A stretch of 5,459 bases of DNA from Oscillospiraceae bacterium (GTDB lineage: Bacteria > Bacillota > Clostridia > Oscillospirales > Oscillospiraceae): contig WQRL01000011.1 of the NCBI GenBank assembly GCA_009786775.1, positions 1 to 5,459 on the forward strand. The letters run 5' to 3'. Positions within the stretch are counted from its first letter, which is position 1, and each line of letters begins with the position of its first letter. The position numbers and the translations under genes were made by a program. Positions 1 to 5,459 of the stretch are shown here, piece after piece. The notes below the pieces were generated by a model. The model was not told the origin of the DNA, ran no database searches, and saw only the letters and a program-made list of their open reading frames with translations.

Positions 1-1139
1 AAGCCGATCCCCCACTGGCGAATATAGATGCCCATATCCATTGAGAAGAACATCCCCTCATCTAAAGGCCTCTCATACGTCCCCACATCATGCACATCAA
101 AGCCTATATGATGGGAGCACCTATGCCACACATACTCATCAATACCAGAAATATCCGTCAGTATCCCAAGCTCCTTGAGCCTGGGAAAAGTCAGCTCGCG
201 GTTCATCTCGTTTATGTCATTAAACATCATGCCCTTCTTAATCGCACCTGTGACAATATCGTTGACCTCAAGGGCAATATTGTAGACAAGCCTCTGACGC
301 TCACTAAACACCCCATTGCGCGGAAACACCCTGGACACATCGACATTACAAAAATCCTTACCTGCACCCACATCCACGAGGCAGAGCGCCCCATCTATGA
401 GCTTCCCTGTGGGAGTATCGTAATGGAGATAGAAATTGTTCTCACCGCAGGATATTATGGGCTTAAAAGCAGGCTCGGCTGCCCCATGCTTGTGTATTAC
501 ATACATAAACTCAGCAAAAAGATCCATCTCCGTCTGCGCATGCTTGCAGACCGCCATCATCTTAAGTATGCCCTCACGGGTAATGGCCATGGCCTCCTTG
601 ATGGCGAAAACTTCTTTCGCGCTCTTAATCATGCGCTGTGCCGCTATATGCGAAAAAGCATTGCGTACTGTCAGGCTTGGATACTTCTCAAGTACAGCCC
701 TGTGGAAAATGCGGTTTTGATCCGTGGCGCCCTGCCCGCGGTTCGACTCAAGGCAGAGATATATTTGGCCGTAGTATGTATCATTTGCAAGCCTGTGAAA
801 CACCGCTTCAAATGTGCTGTATAGCGCAACATCCTCTACCCCGGAAACAGCCTGTGCCTCCGAAACAGTGATTCTGCGCCCATGCCATTTTTCTTGCTCA
901 ACGTCGGGATCGCGCACAAACAGAGTTTCCACAAGCTCTCCCCTGACACGCCGGGCCATAAGTATGCAGCCGGGCTCGGCCACACCGGTAAAATAGATGA
1001 AGCTCCGGTTTGCAGCGAAGCGGAAATCCTCATCGGCTGTGCGGTGGGATAGCCCGCCTGAACAAAGAACTAGTATCGCGCCATCGGGGATAATCTCGTA
1101 GAGTTTATTGCGGTTTTTAGTGTAGAAGACTCTGTCCAT
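1..1139 (-). CDS. pepP: Aminopeptidase P (Xaa-Pro aminopeptidase, M24 family), 3' end outside the window
   Basis: This cytoplasmic metallopeptidase removes the N-terminal residue from peptides whose second residue is proline. About 379 codons are visible, and the C-terminus lies beyond base 1. Residues 1-130 form an aminopeptidase P N-terminal domain (conserved FIYFTGVAEPG stretch near residue 47). The rest is a pita-bread catalytic domain. Compared from memory with E. coli PepP, D256 and D267 match metal ligands D260 and D271 with the same 11-residue spacing. H343 (SHHIG) matches ligand H354. H239, H339 and H350 match H243, H350 and H361. The ligand expected at E383 is D368, in MDMG rather than VEPG. 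The last ligand (E406 equivalent) is off the window. The ATG at 1139 follows a good ribosome site and sits 17 bases after hypD, so the two are probably co-transcribed. Release of proline or hydroxyproline from imported peptides is inferred from context. A prolidase-like specificity is the main alternative. Confidence 0.9.
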   Translation of the reverse strand, partial: MDRVFYTKNRNKLYEIIPDGAILVLCSGGLSHRTADEDFRFAANRSFIYFTGVAEPGCILMARRVRGELVETLFVRDPDVEQEKWHGRRITVSEAQAVSGVEDVALYSTFEAVFHRLANDTYYGQIYLCLESNRGQGATDQNRIFHRAVLEKYPSLTVRNAFSHIAAQRMIKSAKEVFAIKEAMAITREGILKMMAVCKHAQTEMDLFAEFMYVIHKHGAAEPAFKPIISCGENNFYLHYDTPTGKLIDGALCLVDVGAGKDFCNVDVSRVFPRNGVFSERQRLVYNIALEVNDIVTGAIKKGMMFNDINEMNRELTFPRLKELGILTDISGIDEYVWHRCSHHIGFDVHDVGTYERPLDEGMFFSMDMGIYIRQWGIG

Positions 1140-1149
1140 CACTTATGTA

Positions 1150-1155
1150 CCTCGC
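1150..1155 (-). promoter_or_regulatory. Ribosome binding site of the aminopeptidase gene
   Basis: GCGAGG on the minus strand lies 10 bases before the ATG at 1139 and immediately after the hypD stop codon (TGA, 1157-1159). It supports this ATG as the start and suggests translation closely following hypD on the same transcript. Confidence 0.6.
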
Positions 1156-1156
1156 T

Positions 1157-3532
1157 TCAATTAAAACTATGCTCTGTCCTGTCAATAATCTCATCTTGGA
1201 GCGCACGGCTGAGATTGCCGAAGTAGTCGCTGTATCCCGCCACCCGGACTATAAGATCTCGATATTTCTCAGGATTTTTCTGTGCGGCAATAAGGGTTTT
1301 TCTATCCATCACATTAAACTGGATATGGTGCCCATCCATGTCAAAATAAGCATCAATTAGGCTCACCATATTGCTCAGTCCCACATCACCCGCCAGAACA
1401 TCCGCCGTAAACTTCTGATTTAGAAGCGTGCCGCCTGTGCTAAGGTGATCCATCCTGGCCGCTGACCGCAGTACCGCAGTCGGCCCGCTCGTATCGGCCC
1501 CCTGGGACGGGGAGATGCCTTCGGACAGAGGCTTGTTAGAAAGCCTTCCGTTCGGCGTGGCACCTGTAACCTCGCCGAAATAGATGTGGCAGGTTGTGGG
1601 CAGCATATTAACCCGGAACATTCCGCCCCTAGTGTTCGGCCTTCCGGTAACGCTGTCACGGTAACTCTCAAACACAGCCTGCATTATGGTATCCGCATAA
1701 CTATCGTCATTACCGTACCGAGGAGCCTTGTTCTTAACCACGGCAAGTAAATCCTCAAACCCCTCAAAGTTTGCTGCGAGGGCTTTTTGCATTTGCTCCA
1801 TCGTAAATAGCTTATTGTCGAAAACAGAGTATTTAACCGCACAAAGAGAGTCGGTAACGGTGCCGATACCCACGCCCTGCAAGTAGCTTGTGTTATACCT
1901 CGCCCCGCCTGCATTATAATCCTTGCCCTTGGAAATACAGTCATTTGTGACAACTGACAAAAACGGCACCGGAAGGTAGCGCGCATAAAACTGTTCTATA
2001 ACATTTGAGCCAGCCACTTTGATATCCACAAAATATTCTATCTGCTTTACAAATGCCTCAAAAAGCTCCTCATATGAACTAAACCCGCAGGCCTCCCCTG
2101 TTTGGGGGCCCAGCAAAACCCCAGTCCTAGGGTCAACGCCATTGTTTAGCGTAAGTTCCAAAATCTTAGGAAGGTTAAAGTAGCCTGTCAGGATGTATGC
2201 CTCATTGCCGAAGGCTCCTGTTTCCACGCAGCCGCTTGCACCGCCCAGCCTGGCATCGTCAATGCTTTTGCCTGCATTTAGAAGCTCTTGCACAATCGCT
2301 TCCGTGTTGTAAAACGCGGGCTGCCCCCAGCCCTTGCGCGAAATCTCGCAGGCCTTTTCGGTAAATGCCTTGGGCGTTTTGCGGCTTATCTGGACATTGG
2401 AGCTAGGCTGAAGCAAGCGCATTTCATCCATACACTCCAGTATTAGGTAGCTTACTTCATTTACACCGTCACTGCCGTCCTGCGCGATGCCGCCGGTATT
2501 TATGTTTGCAAAATCCGTATATGTCCCGCTCTCCTTGAGCGTAACCCCGACCTTGGGGGGTGCGGGCTGGTTATTAAACTTCACCCACAGGCACTGCAAA
2601 AGTTCCAGAGCCTTCTCCCTATCTAGAACTCCGGACTTAAAATCACTTTCATAAAATGGGAACAGATGCTGATCCAGCCGCCCGGGGCTAAATGCGTCCC
2701 AAGGGTTTAGCTCATTTGTCACCCCTAAGTGTACAAACCAGTACATTTGGATAGCCTGCCAGTAAGTCCGGGGCTTTTGCGCAGGCACCACATCGCAGTT
2801 TTCGGCAATTTGCAGCAGTTCCGCTCTGCGCTTTGTATCTTGCTCCGCTTCTGCAAGCTCCCGCGCATAGGCTGCGTAACGCCGCCCCAGGGCAATTATC
2901 CCATCACAGCAAATACTCATCGCCTTTAGCTGCTCGAACTTCTGTACCGCTTCCGGGTCACTCAGGTAGTCCAGCTCCGAAATGGCGTTTTCAATTTCGA
3001 GTTTATAATCCAAAAATCCTTTGCGGTAAATGTTGTGGGAGCCCACAGTGTGCCCCGGCCCGCGCTGCTCCATAAACTCAGTGAAAATACCGGCCGCATA
3101 GCACTTAGTCCACTCCGGGCTCATCGCTTCTAGCAGACGGTCTCTAATTGCGCGGTCTTTCCAAAAGGGCAAAACCGTCTGCTCCTGTATCTGAAAATCC
3201 TCCGGCCTAACACGGAAGAAAATCAAATCGCGCTCATTCATAATCTTCATATCTTCCAGGGTGTGGCAGCATATTTCAGGAAAACTCGGCGCCGCTTGCG
3301 GTTTCGAGCCTTTTTCTCCCACGATCAAGTCCCCGCCGCCAATCCACAGAGTCTTGTTTTCCATAATGTTTTTGAAAGCCAAGGCGCGCAGTTCAGGTAC
3401 TGAAACACGGCCTTCATGTTCCTTATATGCCTCTGTCAGAAGCTTCGCCCGCTCAATACAGAGTACCGGCTCAGTTGTAACACTTTCCATGCGCAGCTTG
3501 CGGATACGCTCATTCATTCCTCTGATTTCCAT
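1157..3532 (-). CDS. hypD: trans-4-hydroxy-L-proline dehydratase (glycyl radical enzyme)
   Basis: This oxygen-sensitive cytoplasmic enzyme of the pyruvate formate-lyase superfamily dehydrates trans-4-hydroxy-L-proline to pyrroline-5-carboxylate, which ProC reduces to proline. It is 791 residues from the ATG at 3532, against about 789 for C. difficile HypD. The thiyl cysteine and base are C435 and E437 in SGCVETG. The radical glycine is G766 in RVAGYS near the C-terminus. All substrate-pocket residues I recall from the C. difficile structure (F152, H160, D278, S334, F340, Y450, Y605, T645) are present at exactly +1: F153, H161, D279, S335, F341, Y451, Y606 and T646. This separates it from pyruvate formate-lyase, glycerol and propanediol dehydratases, choline lyase and arylacetate decarboxylases. 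The frame stays open to 3568, but only through a TTG start with no ribosome site. An ATG at 3544 abuts the Shine-Dalgarno, so 3532 is preferred. It needs a radical SAM activase, which is not seen here. It is unrelated to the hydrogenase maturation protein also called HypD. Confidence 0.93.
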   Translation of the reverse strand: MEIRGMNERIRKLRMESVTTEPVLCIERAKLLTEAYKEHEGRVSVPELRALAFKNIMENKTLWIGGGDLIVGEKGSKPQAAPSFPEICCHTLEDMKIMNERDLIFFRVRPEDFQIQEQTVLPFWKDRAIRDRLLEAMSPEWTKCYAAGIFTEFMEQRGPGHTVGSHNIYRKGFLDYKLEIENAISELDYLSDPEAVQKFEQLKAMSICCDGIIALGRRYAAYARELAEAEQDTKRRAELLQIAENCDVVPAQKPRTYWQAIQMYWFVHLGVTNELNPWDAFSPGRLDQHLFPFYESDFKSGVLDREKALELLQCLWVKFNNQPAPPKVGVTLKESGTYTDFANINTGGIAQDGSDGVNEVSYLILECMDEMRLLQPSSNVQISRKTPKAFTEKACEISRKGWGQPAFYNTEAIVQELLNAGKSIDDARLGGASGCVETGAFGNEAYILTGYFNLPKILELTLNNGVDPRTGVLLGPQTGEACGFSSYEELFEAFVKQIEYFVDIKVAGSNVIEQFYARYLPVPFLSVVTNDCISKGKDYNAGGARYNTSYLQGVGIGTVTDSLCAVKYSVFDNKLFTMEQMQKALAANFEGFEDLLAVVKNKAPRYGNDDSYADTIMQAVFESYRDSVTGRPNTRGGMFRVNMLPTTCHIYFGEVTGATPNGRLSNKPLSEGISPSQGADTSGPTAVLRSAARMDHLSTGGTLLNQKFTADVLAGDVGLSNMVSLIDAYFDMDGHHIQFNVMDRKTLIAAQKNPEKYRDLIVRVAGYSDYFGNLSRALQDEIIDRTEHSFN

Positions 3533-3544
3533 AATAAAGATCAT

Positions 3545-3551
3545 TCCTCCC
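3545..3551 (-). promoter_or_regulatory. Ribosome binding site of hypD, deciding the start codon
   Basis: GGGAGGA is the strongest Shine-Dalgarno match in the 51-base gap before hypD. The first ATG after it (3544) directly abuts it, which is too close for initiation. The ATG at 3532 is 12 bases away, slightly long but usable, and gives a protein whose length and N-terminus match HypD. A further ATG at 3517 follows AGAGGA with no spacer and would trim five residues. Confidence 0.65.
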
Positions 3552-3583
3552 GATAAACTCGTGCCCAAACTATCTAAAACATC

Positions 3584-3940
3584 CTAAATAATAATAAAGC
3601 TGAGCAAAATCTGAACCAGCCCTGTTAAAACTATATTGAAAATGCCGACCCATAACACAATGCGCCCTTTCTGCTGTCTTTTTTCCCGGCTGTCGTAGCT
3701 GCGCTCAACAAATGTGGAACTGTCAAGCATGTTGGCATTTTTTTCACCGCTGTAAACAGAGGGGATGAACGTAATCAAAATTCCGGTCAAAATTAGAACA
3801 ACACCTATAGTAAAGTTTGCAATGAACACATAGCGCAAGGTAAAATAACCATGCGCTATCAGTCCATAAACTATACTAAGTGCCGCCAAAACAACTATAA
3901 AGCACAAAGATACAAGCAATAACCTCAGATACCGTTTCAT
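3584..3940 (-). CDS. Small three-helix membrane protein of unknown function
   Basis: I do not recognise this 118-residue protein. It has three strongly hydrophobic segments at about residues 7-29, 36-60 and 93-117. A polar, charged loop at about 61-92 contains SGEKNANMLDSSTF and then an Arg/Lys-rich stretch. By the positive-inside rule, the basic N-terminus (MKRYLR) and the long loop should be cytoplasmic, with the C-terminus outside. It has no cleavable signal peptide and no cysteine pair or catalytic motif. It begins 12 bases after the OppF-type ATPase, behind a weak AAGGG ribosome site overlapping that gene's stop, and ends 51 bases before hypD, so it is probably in the same transcript. 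It is too small and too different to be a transporter permease. An accessory or assembly role for the peptide transporter is only a guess from position. Confidence 0.75.
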   Translation of the reverse strand: MKRYLRLLLVSLCFIVVLAALSIVYGLIAHGYFTLRYVFIANFTIGVVLILTGILITFIPSVYSGEKNANMLDSSTFVERSYDSREKRQQKGRIVLWVGIFNIVLTGLVQILLSFIII

Positions 3941-3949
3941 CGCCGGCTA

Positions 3950-3954
3950 CCCTT
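3950..3954 (-). promoter_or_regulatory. Weak ribosome binding site of the small membrane protein
   Basis: AAGGG overlaps the TAA stop codon (3953-3955) of the upstream ATPase and lies 9 bases before the ATG at 3940. The match is short, so translation may depend partly on ribosomes terminating at the upstream gene. Confidence 0.4.
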
Positions 3955-4915
3955 AAACGTCACCATGCACGATATGGCAGGCACAGTAGCGCCCCTGTGA
4001 AACCTCTTTTAGCTCAGGAGTCACATCCTTACATTCATCCTTGCGCATGAAGCAGCGGCGGTAAAACCTGCATCCGGGCGGAGGGTTAATCGGGCTGGGC
4101 ACATCGCCTTCAAGGATGATGCGGTCCTGCTCTTCCTCATCCACATTGGGGATTGGGATTGCAGACAGCAGTGCCTTGGTATATGGATGGAGCGGATTTT
4201 GGAAAATTGAAGAATAGTCTGTCATCTCTACTATTTTCCCCAAGTACATAACTGCGATATTGTCGCTCACATGCTTTATTACACTAAGGTCGTGGGAAAT
4301 AAACAGGTATGTCAGCCCAAATTCCTTTTGGAGTTCTTCCATAAGGTTTAGAATCTGCGCCTGTATCGACACATCCAGCGCGGAAACAGGCTCGTCTTGC
4401 ACAATGAAAGAAGGGTTGAGGGACAGTGCCCGCGCAATGCCGATTCTCTGGCGGCGGCCGCCGTCAAGCTCGTGGGGGTAGACATTTTCCAGACGCTCAG
4501 CCAGGCCTACCGTTTCCATGAGATTTCTTACCCTCTGATAACGCTCAGCCCTGCTTAGTTCTTTTTTGTTTATAACCAATGGCTCAGCTATAATCTCAGA
4601 AACTGTCATGCGGGGGTTTAGCGAGGCGAATGGATCCTGAAATACAATCTGCGCATTCTCACGAAACGCATGAAGCTGCTTCTTGTTGTACTTTAGGATA
4701 TCCTCCCCGTTGAAGAGAACCTCCCCGCCAGTGGCCTCCAAAAGCCTCAGCACCACACGGCCTGTGGTGGACTTGCCGCAGCCTGATTCGCCGACCAAGC
4801 CCAGAGTTTCACCCTTTTTTATACTAAAGTCAATGCCGTCAACTGCGTGGAGCCAGCCTTTTTTAGTCTTAAAATACTTTTTTAAGTTTTTTGCCTCTAA
4901 GAGCTTTTCTGCCAT
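3953..4915 (-). CDS. oppF: Peptide ABC transporter ATP-binding protein, OppF/DppF type
   Basis: This is one of the two ATPase subunits that drive a dipeptide/oligopeptide importer. It is peripheral on the inner face of the membrane and pairs with the OppD-type subunit encoded just upstream. The 320 residues are complete. Visible motifs are Walker [10 protein letters not shown] (42-50), Q-loop Q93, Walker B ending in D174-E175, D-loop SALD (178-181) and switch histidine H208 (ISHD). The signature is LDGGR (150-154) instead of the usual LSGGQ. The C-terminal oligopeptide/dipeptide extension (from about residue 235) includes NPLHPYT and four cysteines, C282, C288, C295 and C313, spaced x5, x6 and x17, with an extra C311. 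That pattern fits the iron-sulfur site described in Dpp-type ATPases. Its ATG directly follows the stop of the previous gene, indicating translational coupling. Peptide substrate is confident at family level. Dipeptide versus longer peptide cannot be decided. Confidence 0.93.
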   Translation of the reverse strand: MAEKLLEAKNLKKYFKTKKGWLHAVDGIDFSIKKGETLGLVGESGCGKSTTGRVVLRLLEATGGEVLFNGEDILKYNKKQLHAFRENAQIVFQDPFASLNPRMTVSEIIAEPLVINKKELSRAERYQRVRNLMETVGLAERLENVYPHELDGGRRQRIGIARALSLNPSFIVQDEPVSALDVSIQAQILNLMEELQKEFGLTYLFISHDLSVIKHVSDNIAVMYLGKIVEMTDYSSIFQNPLHPYTKALLSAIPIPNVDEEEQDRIILEGDVPSPINPPPGCRFYRRCFMRKDECKDVTPELKEVSQGRYCACHIVHGDV

Positions 4916-5459
4916 CTACTTAGCCTCCTGTCCGTAATAAAGCACACATTTTACAAAGTGGCCGTTGCCTATATCAGTATTTTCCGGCACGGCTTGTGAA
5001 CACTCGGGCACAGCCTGGTCACAGCGCGGATGAAACGGACATCCGGAAGGCAGGTCTGAAGGATCCGGCATCAGCCCTTTAATAGGCTCTAGCGTACCCT
5101 TGTCACCGCGTATATCTGGTATAGACCCAAAGAGCCCAATAGTGTATGGGTGCTTGGGATTTCTGAAAAGGTCATATTTATCGGCAAATTCCACCACGCT
5201 GCCGGCATACATTATGGCCACCTTGTCACAAATCTTCGCAACTATCCCCAGGTCATGGGTAATCATAATCATCGCGGTATTAAACTCTTCTTTCAGGCCT
5301 CTCATAAGTTCCAGAACCTGCGCCTGGATTGTAACATCCAGAGCGGTGGTGGGCTCGTCTGCAATCAAGAGTTCTGGATTGCACGCCAAGGCTATTGCGA
5401 TTCCCACGCGCTGTCTCATCCCGCCTGAAAACTGATGGGGATATTCCTTGGCGCGGTCA
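4916..5459 (-). CDS. oppD: Peptide ABC transporter ATP-binding protein, OppD/DppD type, 5' part outside the window
   Basis: This is the partner ATPase of the peptide importer. Only the last 180 codons are visible. The reading frame stays open to the right edge, so the ATG at 5419 (MRQR) is an internal methionine. In the fragment, counted from the edge, are the signature FSGGM (10-14), Walker B ending in D34-E35, D-loop TALD (38-41) and switch histidine H68 (THD). A normal C-terminal extension follows, with NPKHPYT and the cysteine set C140, C146, C153 and C171, spaced x5, x6 and x17. Walker A and Q-loop are beyond the window. All visible catalytic motifs look canonical, unlike the partner's signature. 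The stop codon TAG abuts the next gene's ATG. Genes for the permeases and the peptide-binding lipoprotein would be expected upstream, off the right edge. Confidence 0.93.
   Translation of the reverse strand, partial: DRAKEYPHQFSGGMRQRVGIAIALACNPELLIADEPTTALDVTIQAQVLELMRGLKEEFNTAMIMITHDLGIVAKICDKVAIMYAGSVVEFADKYDLFRNPKHPYTIGLFGSIPDIRGDKGTLEPIKGLMPDPSDLPSGCPFHPRCDQAVPECSQAVPENTDIGNGHFVKCVLYYGQEAK
4924..4929 (-). promoter_or_regulatory. Ribosome binding site of the OppF-type gene, inside the end of the OppD-type gene
   Basis: AGGAGG on the minus strand lies within the last codons of the upstream ATPase gene, 8 bases before the ATG at 4915. Together with the abutting stop and start codons, it fixes the start and points to coupled synthesis of the two subunits. 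Confidence 0.75.

Noticed and set aside
90..824. A 244-codon open frame on the plus strand.
   Set aside because: It lies entirely opposite the aminopeptidase gene, whose frame carries conserved metal ligands and domain motifs. The plus-strand product has no recognisable domain and reads as an antisense shadow.
1145..1360. A short plus-strand frame spanning the junction of hypD and the aminopeptidase gene.
   Set aside because: It mostly overlaps the hypD C-terminus, including the glycyl radical region, and has no clear ribosome site or domain, so antisense coding is unlikely.
1157..3532. Annotation as pyruvate formate-lyase, glycerol/propanediol dehydratase or 4-hydroxyphenylacetate decarboxylase.
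   Set aside because: Pyruvate formate-lyase has two adjacent active-site cysteines, absent here. The CVE motif alone is shared, but the full hydroxyproline pocket matches HypD, and the histidine I recall for the decarboxylase, 33 residues after its cysteine, is a proline here.
3533..3568. An N-terminal extension of HypD from a TTG at 3568 (12 extra residues) or an ATG at 3544 (4 extra).
   Set aside because: The extension overlaps the strong GGGAGGA site, the TTG has no ribosome site of its own, and the ATG at 3544 touches the Shine-Dalgarno. Length and N-terminal alignment with HypD favour 3532.
3533..3583. A possible promoter or hairpin in the 51-base gap before hypD, including a GATA...TATC inverted repeat.
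   Set aside because: The repeat has only about 4 paired bases, and no convincing -35/-10 pair or terminator stem with a T-run is visible. The gap is better explained as a ribosome-binding leader within an operon.
4916..5419. A complete 167-residue protein starting at the ATG at 5419.
   Set aside because: The frame continues to the window edge and encodes the preceding part of the ABC signature (FSGG), so the gene is truncated by the window and this methionine is internal.

Overview
The window is a compact, one-directional stretch of an operon, with every gene on the minus strand. It comes from what looks like a strictly anaerobic Firmicute of the Clostridia type. The evidence is an oxygen-sensitive glycyl radical enzyme closest in its key residues to Clostridioides difficile HypD, purine-rich Shine-Dalgarno sites, tight gene packing and roughly even base composition. 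The species cannot be named from the sequence.

In transcription order (right to left) the layout is as follows. At 5459-4916 is the 3' part of an OppD/DppD-type peptide ABC transporter ATPase. At 4915-3953 is its OppF/DppF-type partner, whose ATG directly abuts the previous stop codon. At 3940-3584 is an unrecognised 118-residue membrane protein with three predicted helices. At 3532-1157 is a glycyl radical enzyme that I identify as trans-4-hydroxy-L-proline dehydratase (HypD). At 1139-1 is an aminopeptidase P (Xaa-Pro aminopeptidase, M24 family) that runs off the left edge. Intergenic gaps are 0, 12, 51 and 17 bases. I see no convincing promoter or terminator, so the genes are probably co-transcribed from a promoter beyond the right edge.

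The genes fit one pathway. A peptide importer brings in proline- and hydroxyproline-rich peptides, such as collagen or gelatin fragments. A proline-specific aminopeptidase trims them in the cytoplasm. HypD dehydrates the released trans-4-hydroxyproline to pyrroline-5-carboxylate, which a reductase (ProC, not in the window) would turn into proline for growth or Stickland fermentation. The enzyme identities are well supported. The peptide-scavenging role is inferred from gene order. The HypD-activating radical SAM enzyme is not in the window and must be encoded elsewhere.

Two substitutions deserve attention. The OppF-type ATPase has an altered ABC signature (LDGGR instead of LSGGQ). The aminopeptidase has Asp where the family's metal-binding Glu normally sits. 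No RNA genes, mobile elements, CRISPR arrays or notable repeats were seen.
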